Part shown: in pieces, positions 18,750-28,517 of the stretch
Numbering within the stretch: the first letter of the stretch is position 1
Layout of the letters: every line of letters starts with the position of its first letter
Assembly (NCBI GenBank): GCA_963732765.1
Contig: CAVTAS010000003.1
Location: 62,001 to 126,000 of the forward strand
Direction of reading: 5' to 3'
Origin: JANYHF01 sp963732765
GTDB taxonomy: Bacteria > Pseudomonadota > Alphaproteobacteria > Rhizobiales > Hyphomicrobiaceae
Length of the DNA: 64,000 bases
Notes under the pieces: generated by a model
The model's input: only the letters and a program-made list of their open reading frames with translations
The model's database searches: none
Told to the model about the DNA's origin: nothing
Translations under genes and position numbers: made by a program

Positions 18750-19827
18750 TCACGCCCTCACCAGATGGCCGTCGGCATAGACATGTACGCGCGCCGGATC
18801 GATCTTTACACGTGCGGCCTCGGCGGGGACGTGCGCATCTTCGCCGGCCTGCAGGCTGATTGGTTGACCGGCCAGCTCGGCGCGCACGATCTTGTGCCGG
18901 CCGGCGTCTTCGACGCGCTTAATGGCGATGGGATACCCCTCCGTGCCCGCTCGCAAGCGACAGGAACTCGGGGCGGACGCCGATCTCGATCTTCCTGCTG
19001 GCGTCCAGGTTGCCATAGTCCCGCGCGAGCACAATCTCGTTGCCGCCGACATTGGCCTTGTTGCCCGTCACCTTGGCCGACAGCACATTCATGCCCGGCG
19101 AGCCGATGAAATAGCCCACGAAGGTATGCGCCGGCTGCTCGAACAGCTCCTGCGGCGTGCCGACCTGCACCACTTCGCCATCGCTCATCACCACCACCTT
19201 GTCGGCGAAGGTAAGGGCTTCGGTCTGGTCGTGCGTGACATAGACCATGGTGGTTTTCGACTGGCGGTGGATGCGTTTCAGCTCACCTCGCAGCACCCAT
19301 TTCATATGCGGGTCGATGACGGTCAGCGGCTCGTCGAACAGCACCGCGCCGACGTCCTCGCGCACCAGGCCACGGCCGAGCGAGATCTTCTGCTTCATGT
19401 CGGCAGTCAGCCCGCGCGCCTTGCGGTTCAGTTCGGCGGTGAGCCCAACCATGCCGGCCACTTCTTGCACACGCGCCAAAATGCGGGCGGGATCGACCTT
19501 GCGGTTGCGCAACGGGAACGCGAGGTTTTCGGCCACCGTCATGGTGTCGTAGATGACCGGGAACTGAAACACCTGTGCGATGTTGCGCTTCTCGGTCGCG
19601 AGCCTGGTGACGTCGGTATCGTCGAACATCACCTTTCCGCGCGAGGGAATGACCAGGCCGGAAATGATGTTGAGCAACGTGGTCTTGCCGCAACCGGAGG
19701 GCCCGAGCAGTGCATAGGCGCCGCCGTCCTCCCAGGTCATGGTCATGGGTTTCAGGGCGTAGTCGGACGGTTGCGTGGGGTTGGCCTTGTAGGAATGCGC
19801 CAGATCTCTGAGTTCGATGCGGGCCAT
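18750..19827 (-). pseudogene. glpT: Glycerol ABC transporter ATP-binding protein GlpT, frameshift near 18947
   Basis: About 358 residues if repaired. Walker A GPSGCGKTT, Walker B AVLFDEP and H-loop VTHDQTE are canonical, but the signature motif is lost: LTADMKQK stands where LSGGQQQR is expected, and the D-loop reads LTVIDPH. The reading shifts at a GGG run (18946-18948). Dropping one G joins RPEFLSLASG to TEGYPIAIKRVEDAGRHKIV and completes the OB/TOBE domain to VHVYADGHLVRA. The intact, conserved sequence on both sides of one homopolymer suggests sequencing error, but a truncated protein cannot be excluded. It works with GlpS as a heterodimer. Confidence 0.8.
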
Positions 19828-19836
19828 GGTCGCCTC

Positions 19837-20925
19837 CTAAACCGCTGCGGCGCGTTGCGGCGCGCGTACGAGGCTGCCATCGCTGGCGAACACGAAGAAG
19901 CGGGCAGGGTCGAGAAACACCTCGATCGGCTGGCCTTGCCGGGAGTCGTGGACACCCGGCGTCAGCGCGATCCAGCGGCCCGCCGGCGTATCGATATGGA
20001 TGAAACTCTCCGAGCCCGTGATCTCGCTCACCGCGACCGTCCCTCGCATGGCGATGGTTGCGCCGTTAACGGACGACAGCGACACATTGCTCGGCCGGAA
20101 GCCGAGCTGGTAGCTGCCAGCAGCCAGACCCTGCAGCGTTCCCGACGCAGGCAGCAGCTGACCGGACGGGGTCTTGACGCCACCCGTATCGACCGTCACG
20201 CCCATGAAATTCATTGGCGGGTCCGAGAACACTTCCGCCGTCAGACGATCGTGCGGCGCGCGGTAAATGTCCGTGGTCGGACCGAATTGCGTGATCGCGC
20301 CCTGATGCAGCGTCGCGGTGTTGCCGCCCAGCAGCAACGCCTCGGATGGCTCGGTTGTCGCGTAAACAAAGATCGCCTTCGAGCCCCCGAAGATCTTGGG
20401 CAGTTCGGCACGCAACTCCTCGCGCAGCTTATAGTCGAGATTGGCCAAAGGCTCGTCCAGCAGCACCAGATCGGCGCCCTTCACGAGCGCGCGCGCAATC
20501 GCGGTACGTTGCTGCTGCCCGCCCGACAGACTGAGCGGCGTGCGCTGCAGATAGGGTTCCAGCCGCATCAGCTTGGCGGCGTCCAGCACGCGCTTCTCGA
20601 TCTCGGCCTTGGGGGCGCCGCGCACGCGCAGGGGCGAGGCGATGTTCTCGTAGACCGTCATGGCGGGGTAGTTGATGAACTGCTGGTAAACCATGGCCAC
20701 CGAGCGCTTGCGCACCTCGACGCCGGTCACATCCAGCCCATCGACCAGCACCCGTCCCGAGGTCGGCGCATCGAGGCCGGCCAGCAGCCGCATCAGCGAG
20801 GTTTTGCCCGACAGCGTCGGCCCTAGCAGCACGTTGATCGAGCCCGGCAGCAATGTGATGGACACGTCGCGAATGTGCTGAGCACCCGCCACGACTTTCG
20901 ACACGTGATCGAGAACGACGGTCAT
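19837..20925 (-). CDS. glpS: Glycerol ABC transporter ATP-binding protein GlpS
   Basis: 362 residues from 20925 (MTVVLDHVSKVV); the frame opens at 20964. Signature LSGGQQQRTAIARAL and Walker B LVLLDEPLANLD are canonical. Walker A is GPTLSGKTS, without the inner Gly of GxxGxGK. The H-loop His is replaced: VYATTEPSEAL, where VTHDQ-E is expected. The C-terminal OB-fold domain runs from about 240. It is 9 bases upstream of glpT and first in the operon. Two unlike ATPases in one carbohydrate-type importer is a hallmark of the glp system. Confidence 0.88.
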   Translation of the reverse strand: MTVVLDHVSKVVAGAQHIRDVSITLLPGSINVLLGPTLSGKTSLMRLLAGLDAPTSGRVLVDGLDVTGVEVRKRSVAMVYQQFINYPAMTVYENIASPLRVRGAPKAEIEKRVLDAAKLMRLEPYLQRTPLSLSGGQQQRTAIARALVKGADLVLLDEPLANLDYKLREELRAELPKIFGGSKAIFVYATTEPSEALLLGGNTATLHQGAITQFGPTTDIYRAPHDRLTAEVFSDPPMNFMGVTVDTGGVKTPSGQLLPASGTLQGLAAGSYQLGFRPSNVSLSSVNGATIAMRGTVAVSEITGSESFIHIDTPAGRWIALTPGVHDSRQGQPIEVFLDPARFFVFASDGSLVRAPQRAAAV

Positions 20926-21039
20926 GATGCCCGGCCCCGGAGCAAGCCACAGCCAGCAAGACAATTATCGCCACTATCGACCAAGAGGCCCAGGTACACG
21001 CGCATCACTCCCCATGCCGCAAGTATCGTGACCAGCGGT

Positions 21040-21100
21040 CATTTCTTTCGTATGAGCTAATACGAACCTCAAAACGAAAGCAAGTACCTAAATGCGAAAC
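21040..21100 (-). promoter_or_regulatory. Candidate DeoR/GlpR-type operator region for the glp operon
   Basis: AT-rich stretch about 115 bases upstream of glpS with a perfect inverted repeat TTCGTAT-N6-ATACGAA (21047-21066) and two more CGAAA boxes at about 21074-21078 and 21095-21099. DeoR-family regulators, including GlpR, bind TTTCG/CGAAA-type repeats, so substrate-induced derepression is plausible. Seen by eye only. Confidence 0.45.
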
Positions 21101-21336
21101 AACCGCGCGACCTGTCGATTTGAGTTGCCGATCGCCTGGGTGTCACCATGGTGCGCAGCAACTGGGGCGGCAGCGCGGTCATGACCGTGGGCCGCAATTC
21201 AGCGATACACAACAAGAACCACCACTTTGGCTGGAATCGGGACTTTGCTCCGGCGCATTTCTCGAAACCTTGCGAAGGCACCGACCACAAGGCGAGGCGC
21301 TGGTGTTCTGCCACTCGCATAAGGTACCCAAAGCCT

Positions 21337-21482
21337 CGTCATCCCCGCGAAGGCGGATCCAGTCAAGCCTGACGCGTGCTCGATGGCCAATATGGAAATG
21401 CTCTCAGTTTCAGCAGCTTGTGGGGTATCGAGGCTGTGCCACACTCTGGCATGCATGGATCCCCGCCTTCGCGGGGATGACG
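21337..21482. repeat. Dispersed inverted-repeat element, copy 2
   Basis: Bounded by CGTCATCCCCGCGAAGGCGG and an inverted CCGCCTTCGCGGGGATGACG. The internal right part (GTGCCACACTCTGGCATGCA) is nearly the same as in copies 3 and 4, which shows the copies are homologous throughout, not only at their ends. Confidence 0.8.
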
Positions 21483-21515
21483 AGACTGCGGAAATCCTTT
21501 GAATGGGTCAGAACA

Positions 21516-22504
<989 letters not shown>

Positions 22505-22508
<4 letters not shown>

Positions 22509-23497
22509 CGCGCACCTGCCAGGACGGGAGCTTCGGCATGGCAGGCCGCCTCATGCGCCGGACTGCCGGTGAGCGGCGGAATGGACGTACACGCTGCAAA
22601 TCGCTGCGAACAGCGTGGCCCGAAGGCGCAGCCCACCGGCATATCGTAGAGCGAGGGCGGCGCGCCGGCGATGGATTTGAGGCGCCTCGGCCGTTCGCCC
22701 GCGATGGGCGGGATCGATTGCAGCAGGGCGCGCGTATAGGGATGGCGCGGGTTGAGGAACAGCTCACGCTTGGGCGCCCGCTCCACCACGCGGCCCGCGT
22801 ACATGACCAGCACCCGGTCTGCGATCTCGGCAATGACGCCCATGTCGTGGGTGATGAAGACGATAGCCGAACCGAAATCGCGGCGCAGGCGCTGCAGCAG
22901 ATCGAGGATCTGGGCCTGCACCGTGACGTCGAGTGCGGTGGTCGGTTCGTCTGCGACCAGCAGCGCGGGCGAGCACGAGAGCGCCATGGCGATGACGGCG
23001 CGCTGGCGCATACCGCCCGACAGCTGATGCGGGAAGCGATCGACCGCCTCGCCGGGGCTGGGTATGCCGACGGCTGTCAACAGCTCGACCGCCTTGTCGC
23101 GCGCCTGCCGGGCGGTTTCCTTGCCATGCACGCGGATCTGCTCCGCGATCTGATAGCCGATGGTGTAGACCGGCGTCAGCGCGGTCATCGGGTCCTGGAA
23201 GATCATCGCGATCTCGCGCCCGCGCAAGTCGCGCATCGTGGCGTTGTCCGCCCCGAGCAGTTCGCGGCCGCGAAAGCGGATCGAGCCCGTGATCTCGGCA
23301 TTGGGATCGTTGATCAGGCCCATGACGGCCAGCAGCGAGATGGTCTTGCCGGAACCGGATTCTCCGACCACGCCGAGCACTTCGCGCTCCGCCACATCGA
23401 AGCTCACGCCCGATACCGCTTGCACTTTGCCGCGCGTAGTGCGGAAGGCGACGCGCAGGTCGCGCACTTCCAGGATGATGCCCGTCGCCTCAGCCAT
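22505..23497 (-). CDS. Dipeptide/oligopeptide-type ABC transporter ATP-binding protein (DppD/OppD-like)
   Basis: 330 residues. Walker A GESGSGKTIS, signature LSGGMRQRAVIAMAL, Walker B LLVADEPTTALD, H-loop ITHDMGV. A C-terminal Cys motif (MPVGCAFGPRCSQRFAAC) is the usual oppD/dppD tail. Forms the ATPase heterodimer with the DppF-like protein. Overlaps the end of the DppB-like gene by 8 bases. Confidence 0.92.
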
Positions 23498-24464
23498 CGG
23501 CGCGAACCCGAGGATCGATGAGAATGTAGAGCATGTCGACGACGGCGTTGGCGAGCACGATGAAGAAGGCGGAGAACATTACCGCAGCCATAATCACCGG
23601 TAGGTCGAGATTGAGCAGCGCGTCGAAGGTGAGCTTGCCGATGCCCGGCAGAGCGAACACCGTCTCGGTCAGCACCGCGACGCCGCCAACCAGCTGACCG
23701 AAATCCAGGCCGAACAGCGAAACGACGCTGATCAACGAGGTGCGCAGAGCGTGACGGGTGAGGATCGTGAACTCGCTGAGGCCTTTGGCGCGCGCGGTGC
23801 GGACATAGTCCTCCTGCATGGCTTCGACGAGGTTGGCCCTCAGCACACGTCCATAAATGCCGAGATAACCGACAGCGAGCGTACACCAGGGCAGAATGAG
23901 CGTCAGGAACCAACCGACCGGGTCGGTGAACAGCGGCCGATAGCCGAGCGGCAGCACCCAGCTGAACCATATGGTGTCGTGGAGCCGGCTTTGCGCGAAG
24001 AGATTGACCACTGCCCCCAGCCAGAATACCGGCAACGAGATGCCAATCAGCGCCAGGATCATGAGCACACGGTCCAACCACCGGTCCTTGAATGCGGCTG
24101 CCGCCAGACCGACCAGGAAGGCGCCGGCGATCCAGATCACGGCGGCGCCAAACACCAGCGAGACGGTGACGGGAATGGCGTCGAGCACCGCCGGGATGAC
24201 CTTCCAACCTCGGTTCACGAACGAGGTGAGATCCTGCGTAATGAAGAGTTTCTTCATCATGACCAGGTACTGCACCGGCAACGGCTGATCGAGGCCGAAG
24301 CTCTCACGTACTGCCCGCAACACTTCCGGCGACGCGCCGCGCCCGGCGATGCGCGACGAGGGGTCGGAGCCCGGCATGGCGAAGAAAATCAGGAAGACCA
24401 GCACGCTGATGCCGAACATGGCGAACAGCATGTCCCCGAGCCGTTTGAGCAGCGCAAACAGCAT
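23490..24464 (-). CDS. Peptide/nickel-type ABC transporter permease (DppB-like)
   Basis: 324 residues with the N-terminal anchor (MLFAMFGISVLVFLIFFAMPG) and family motifs DPSSRIAGRGASPE and RTARAKGLSE. The true start at 24464 overlaps the DppC-like stop (TGATG); the upstream open frame to 25436 is out-of-frame sequence over dppC. The usual gene order is B then C; here the C-type permease comes first. It contains a roughly 90-residue periplasmic loop after the first helix. Confidence 0.9.
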   Translation of the reverse strand: MLFALLKRLGDMLFAMFGISVLVFLIFFAMPGSDPSSRIAGRGASPEVLRAVRESFGLDQPLPVQYLVMMKKLFITQDLTSFVNRGWKVIPAVLDAIPVTVSLVFGAAVIWIAGAFLVGLAAAAFKDRWLDRVLMILALIGISLPVFWLGAVVNLFAQSRLHDTIWFSWVLPLGYRPLFTDPVGWFLTLILPWCTLAVGYLGIYGRVLRANLVEAMQEDYVRTARAKGLSEFTILTRHALRTSLISVVSLFGLDFGQLVGGVAVLTETVFALPGIGKLTFDALLNLDLPVIMAAVMFSAFFIVLANAVVDMLYILIDPRVRADG

Positions 24465-25516
24465 CACCTGGCTCCGATGCGCAGTTTGGCTTTGGGATCG
24501 AGTGCATCGCGCACGCCATCGCCGAGCACGTTGAGCGCGAGCACGGTGAGGCTGATGGCGATGCCGCCGGCCAGGGCGACCCAGGGGCGCGTATAGAGCA
24601 GCCCGACGCCGTCCTGGATGATGCTGCCCCAGCTCGAATCGGGCGGCTGCACGCCGATGGTCAGGAACGACAACGCAGCTTCGGTCAGCATGTCGATCGC
24701 CATCATGATCGGCATAAAGACGATCAGCAGCGGCAGGATGTTGGGCAGGATGTCCCGGTAGAGGATGCGCGACGACGGCACGCCGAGGCCGATGGCGGCG
24801 AGCACGAATTCGCTGCGGCGCAAGGACAACACCTGGCCGCGGATGGGGCGCGCCACATAGGGGATGTAGACCACGCCGATGATGAATATCGGCAACAACA
24901 GGCTGCCGCTGGAAATCTCGATCGGCCCGATGCGCATACCCTGGTTGATCAGCACCACCGACAAGCAAATGGCCAGGAGATAGATCGGAAAGGCCCACAG
25001 GATGTCCATCAGGCGGGAGAGAATAGTATCGGTGATGCCGCCGAAGAACCCCGCCGCCGTGCCGACGATGGTGCCGAAAAACAAGGAAAACAGCGTCGCC
25101 GCTCCTGCGATCAGCAGCGAGTTGCGTCCGCCATAGAGGATGCGCGTAAAGACGTCCCTGCCCTGATTGTCGGCACCGAGAAAGAATCCGTGCAACGACC
25201 AGGTCGGGCCGATGGGCGTATAGCCGAGGCCGAGGCCCTCGGTGGATTGCTCCATGACCGGGGTCAGCGTGTCGCCGATCATCACGTGCCCATCCAGATT
25301 GGAACGGAACGCGTTCTGGCCGATGACGCCCGCGTAGATTGGCGCGCCGATGCAGACCAGAGCAATCAGGATGAGGGCGACGAGCGCGACCATGGCCGCC
25401 CGGTCGCTGGCGAGTTTGCGGAATGCGAGCGCCCACGGACCTTGCCCGGGGCGGGAGCGAGGCTTGACGCTCCTACCTCCAGGAGGTTGGGCAACTATCG
25501 CCGTTTCAACAGTCAT
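24464..25516 (-). CDS. Peptide/nickel-type ABC transporter permease (DppC-like)
   Basis: 350 residues with the OppC N-terminal domain (LAFRKLASDRAAMVALVALI), the motif HFFLGADNQGRDVFTR-like GFFLGADNQGRDVFTRILYG, and the EAA-like region AAIGLGVPSSRILYRDILPN. It is the first membrane gene of the importer and is separated from the binding-protein gene by 334 bases containing a repeat element. Confidence 0.9.
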   Translation of the reverse strand: MTVETAIVAQPPGGRSVKPRSRPGQGPWALAFRKLASDRAAMVALVALILIALVCIGAPIYAGVIGQNAFRSNLDGHVMIGDTLTPVMEQSTEGLGLGYTPIGPTWSLHGFFLGADNQGRDVFTRILYGGRNSLLIAGAATLFSLFFGTIVGTAAGFFGGITDTILSRLMDILWAFPIYLLAICLSVVLINQGMRIGPIEISSGSLLLPIFIIGVVYIPYVARPIRGQVLSLRRSEFVLAAIGLGVPSSRILYRDILPNILPLLIVFMPIMMAIDMLTEAALSFLTIGVQPPDSSWGSIIQDGVGLLYTRPWVALAGGIAISLTVLALNVLGDGVRDALDPKAKLRIGAR

Positions 25517-25850
25517 ACAAATCTAATCTCAAGGGGTGCGACGTGTGCTTCCTTCTCCCATTGGGAGACCTCTGCAAAAACACGAACAGAGACAACTTCG
25601 TCATACCCGCGAAGGCGGGTATCCATGCATGTCAAAGTTTGGCATGTCGTCAGCACCACGGTAGGGCCTGACACAACTTGTGTTTTTATCGACACGTGAA
25701 ACCGCCATCGGCTTGCATGGATCCCCGCCTACGCGGGGATGACGAGATTTGCGGTGCCTCTCGTGTTCTTGAAGTGGTCGCATTTGGGAAAAGCCCACTG
25801 CCGCGCGCCCGTCTATGAATTGAGTTGGCACGCGGCTGTGTGTCGAGCGA
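25517..25850. other. Intergenic region between binding protein and permease genes of the peptide importer
   Basis: 334 bases largely filled by one copy of the dispersed inverted repeat and its flanks. No gene seen. The element may reduce read-through from the binding protein into the permeases. Confidence 0.6.
25599..25745. repeat. Dispersed inverted-repeat element, copy 3
   Basis: Ends CGTCATACCCGCGAAGGCGG and inverted CCGCCTACGCGGGGATGACG bound about 147 bases. Similarity to copy 4 continues beyond the ends (CTCCCATTGGGAG at about 25555-25567 against CTCCCTATGGGAG near 30757), so the real unit is near 200 bases. Confidence 0.8.
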
Positions 25851-27521
25851 CTACTTCACCCAGGCTTGCGAGATCATGAAATAGAACTGGGCATTGAACT
25901 TGAAGTTGCCCAGCCGCTTGGAGGTGAAGTCGATGTGCTTGGGATTGAACAGCGCAGCGACAGGCGCCTTGTCGGTCACCGCGCGGTCGATCTCGGCCCA
26001 CATCTTGTCGGCGGCAACCTGATCGGTCACGCCGAGCTCCAGGGCCTTGCGCATCTTGTCGTTGATGGCCTTGTCGCAGAAACCGGCGACGTTGATGGAG
26101 CTGTCGCTGTCCTTGTGGAAGCTCTCGCAGCCCAACAGGATGTACAGGAAGTCCGACGCTGCCGGATAATCCTGGTACCACTGGGTAAGACTGATCTGCA
26201 CGTTGTTCTTGGTGTTCTGAATGTAGGCGAACTGCAGATTGGTCGAGATCGGCTTCAGGCTGGCCTCGAAGCCGAGATCGTTCAGCACGCTTTGCAGATA
26301 GGTGCCCAGCGACTTGGAGGCGTCGGTGTCCTCCGCGATGATGGTGACCTTCTGGCCCTTCTGGCCACTTTCGGCCATCAGCGCCTTGGCCTTGTCCAGG
26401 TCGGGGCCGTTGTACTTGGGGCCGCCGCCCTTGGTGTAGGGGCAGTAGTCTTCATGGCCGGGGAAGCCGGTGGGCAGCACCTGGCAGGTCGGCGCGGCCA
26501 ACACACTGCCACCGAAAAGTTTGACCATGGCGTTGCGGTCGATGGCGTAGTTGACCGCCTGGCGCGCCTTTTCGTTGTTGAACGGCGCGATGTTGGTGTT
26601 CATCGGCGCATACCAGAAGGCAGTCAACGGCGTGACGTGCACGGTGTCCTTGTATTTGGTGCCAACCTCGGCGAGACGATCCGTTGGCACCTGATCGAAC
26701 ATCCAGTCTATTTCGCCGTTCTGAACGGCGGTAACTTGTGCTTCGTCGGTCAAGTTGAAACCGTAGTCGATCACGTCGGGATAGCCGTCGGGCTGGGCGT
26801 CCTCGTTCCAGACCTTGAAGTGCGGGTTGCGCGTCAGCTTCATCGCCTTGTTGGGATCGTATTCGGTGATGGCATAGGCGCCCGAGCCGATCAGCGGAAC
26901 GGTGCCGGCATCCTCTGCCTTGCTGTCGGCGGGCACCACCGAGGCGTGCGGCAGCGCCAGCTTCTGGAAGATCTCGGCATCGGGGGCGACAAGGTTGAGC
27001 GTCACCGTGCTCTTGGCTTCGTCGCCAACCACGCCGCCCTCCAGCGTGCAGGCCTTGGGCTCCTTCAGGCATTTGTCCGCGCCGACGATGCCGGCGTAGA
27101 ACGTGCCCGAGGTGGGGCTGGAGACCTTGAAGATGCGCTGGAACGAGGCCACAACGTCTTTGACGCCAAGCTCGCGCCCATCGGAAAACTTAATGCCCTT
27201 GCGGATCTTGAAGGTGTAGGTCTTGCCGCCATTTTCCGGCGCCGGAACGGCCTCGGCGAGATCGGCGACGATGTTGAAACCGTCGGCGCCATGGGCCTGC
27301 TTGAATTTCAGCAAGCCATCATAAACAGCTTGGTACACTTGCCAGTACTGCAGCGTGTAGTTGATGTGCGGATCGATGGTGCCGCCAGCCGAATGGGCGG
27401 AGATCTTCAAGGTCCCGCCGCGATGCTCGGGCATGTAAGCCGCAGTGGCGGCCCCGGCGTTGGCGGCCAGCAGGGTCAGCCCCGCGGCGCACGACAACAG
27501 GCTCTTGGTCACTCCACGCAT
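25851..27521 (-). CDS. Peptide/nickel-type ABC transporter substrate-binding protein (family 5)
   Basis: 556 residues with a Sec signal (LLSCAAGLTLLAANAGAATA) and the family 5 fold seen in DppA/OppA: the motif ADLAEAVPAPENGGKTYTFK near residue 90, then KGIKFSDGRELGVKDVVASF, and late in the chain YAPMNTNIAPFNNEKARQAV and NYAIDRNAMV. It captures peptides or similar ligands in the periplasm for the DppBCDF-like complex. A proline iminopeptidase-type hydrolase gene lies directly downstream of its promoter region, consistent with peptide use. It is the first gene of the importer locus. Confidence 0.92.
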   Translation of the reverse strand: MRGVTKSLLSCAAGLTLLAANAGAATAAYMPEHRGGTLKISAHSAGGTIDPHINYTLQYWQVYQAVYDGLLKFKQAHGADGFNIVADLAEAVPAPENGGKTYTFKIRKGIKFSDGRELGVKDVVASFQRIFKVSSPTSGTFYAGIVGADKCLKEPKACTLEGGVVGDEAKSTVTLNLVAPDAEIFQKLALPHASVVPADSKAEDAGTVPLIGSGAYAITEYDPNKAMKLTRNPHFKVWNEDAQPDGYPDVIDYGFNLTDEAQVTAVQNGEIDWMFDQVPTDRLAEVGTKYKDTVHVTPLTAFWYAPMNTNIAPFNNEKARQAVNYAIDRNAMVKLFGGSVLAAPTCQVLPTGFPGHEDYCPYTKGGGPKYNGPDLDKAKALMAESGQKGQKVTIIAEDTDASKSLGTYLQSVLNDLGFEASLKPISTNLQFAYIQNTKNNVQISLTQWYQDYPAASDFLYILLGCESFHKDSDSSINVAGFCDKAINDKMRKALELGVTDQVAADKMWAEIDRAVTDKAPVAALFNPKHIDFTSKRLGNFKFNAQFYFMISQAWVK

Positions 27522-27566
27522 TCACTGTTCTCCCTTGTCGGTATCGATCAGTAGACGGTAATTTTC

Positions 27567-28457
27567 CTATCCCTGGTGACGGTCCAGGAACTCTCCCACC
27601 ACCTTGAGGCAGTGCTCGGTCTCTTCAACATGAGGCAGATGGCTCGAATTCTCGAATACAACCCAGTCGGCGTGCTTAATGCCGTCGGCATATTGCTGCA
27701 CCACTTTGGGCGTGGCTTCGTCGTGGCGGCCCGAGATCAGCAGCGTCGGCGCGGTGATCTTGTGCAATTGCGCCGTGATGTCCCAGCTCTTGAGCGACCC
27801 TACGACGTGGAATTCGCTCGGCCCATTCATGGTGTGATAGACGGTGGGCTCGGCAGCGAGTTGCGCGAAAGATGCCGCCACTTCGGGCGGCCAGGGCACC
27901 CGGCACAGGTGCCGGTCGTAGAACACCTTCACGGCGTCCTCGTACTCCTTTGCGCCCGTGGTGCCGGCCGCCTCATGCTTGAGCAGCGTCGCCTGCACCT
28001 CCGGCGGCAGCAGCTCGCGTAAGCGGTTGGCCTCTTCCAGCCACATCGTCATGGAGGCCGGCGAATTGGCGATCACCAGCGCTTTCAGGCCCTTGGGCTG
28101 GGTGATGGCGTGCTCGGCGCCCAGCATCCCGCCCCACGACTGGCCCACCACCTGATAAGCATCGGCGATGCCCAGATGCCGGGTCAGGCTCTCCAATTCG
28201 TCCAGGAACAGTCGCGGCGTCCAGAAGTCCTTGGGCGCATCCGGCAAGTGCGTTGATAGCCCGCAACCCAGCTGGTCATAGTGGATCACGGCGCGCCCGC
28301 CAGCCGCCAGCCCAGCATAACTCGTGAGGTAATTGTGTGCCGCGCCAGGCCCGCCATGCAGCATGACGACGGGATGCTTCTCGGATTTCAGATCGCCGGT
28401 GATGCGATACCAAGTCTGGTGGCCCATGAAGGGGGCCACTCCGGAAGCAGCCATCAT
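27567..28457 (-). CDS. Proline iminopeptidase-family alpha/beta hydrolase
   Basis: 296 residues from 28457 (MMAASGVAPF), where GGAG lies 8 bases upstream; the frame opens at 28496. Alpha/beta-hydrolase landmarks: oxyanion motif HGGPG (34-38), nucleophile Ser107 in GQSWGG, acid Asp in SGRHDEATP, and His in SSHLPHVE near the C-terminus. The family removes N-terminal proline or hydrolyses small amides and esters; tricorn-interacting F1-type aminopeptidases are close. It is 45 bases upstream of the peptide-binding protein gene on the same strand, so it may process imported peptides. Cytoplasmic, no signal peptide. Confidence 0.82.
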   Translation of the reverse strand: MMAASGVAPFMGHQTWYRITGDLKSEKHPVVMLHGGPGAAHNYLTSYAGLAAGGRAVIHYDQLGCGLSTHLPDAPKDFWTPRLFLDELESLTRHLGIADAYQVVGQSWGGMLGAEHAITQPKGLKALVIANSPASMTMWLEEANRLRELLPPEVQATLLKHEAAGTTGAKEYEDAVKVFYDRHLCRVPWPPEVAASFAQLAAEPTVYHTMNGPSEFHVVGSLKSWDITAQLHKITAPTLLISGRHDEATPKVVQQYADGIKHADWVVFENSSHLPHVEETEHCLKVVGEFLDRHQG

Positions 28458-28517
28458 GGGCGGGTCTCCAAAATTCCAGAGACCAGACTGGACCAAAGCG
28501 CGGCCTCGCGCAATTGG

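Larger units (their letters stand above)
20926..21515. other. 590-base intergenic region upstream of glpS
   Basis: Holds the glp promoter and operator-like sites (about 21040-21100) and a dispersed inverted repeat (21337-21482). The + frame near 21148-21285 gives protein-like text (GRNSAIHNKNHHFGWN) that could be a remnant of a lost gene, but it has no start signal and I cannot name it. No intact gene seen. Confidence 0.5.

Noticed and set aside
18892..20826. A 644-codon open frame on the + strand
   Set aside because: It lies opposite glpT and glpS, whose motifs are unmistakable. High-GC DNA gives long antisense open frames; the translation is rich in His, Arg, Gln and Gly and has no domain.
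21148..21372. A small + strand gene with HNKNHHFGWN-like text
   Set aside because: No ribosome site; the second half runs into a dispersed repeat, and no confident family match is possible by eye.
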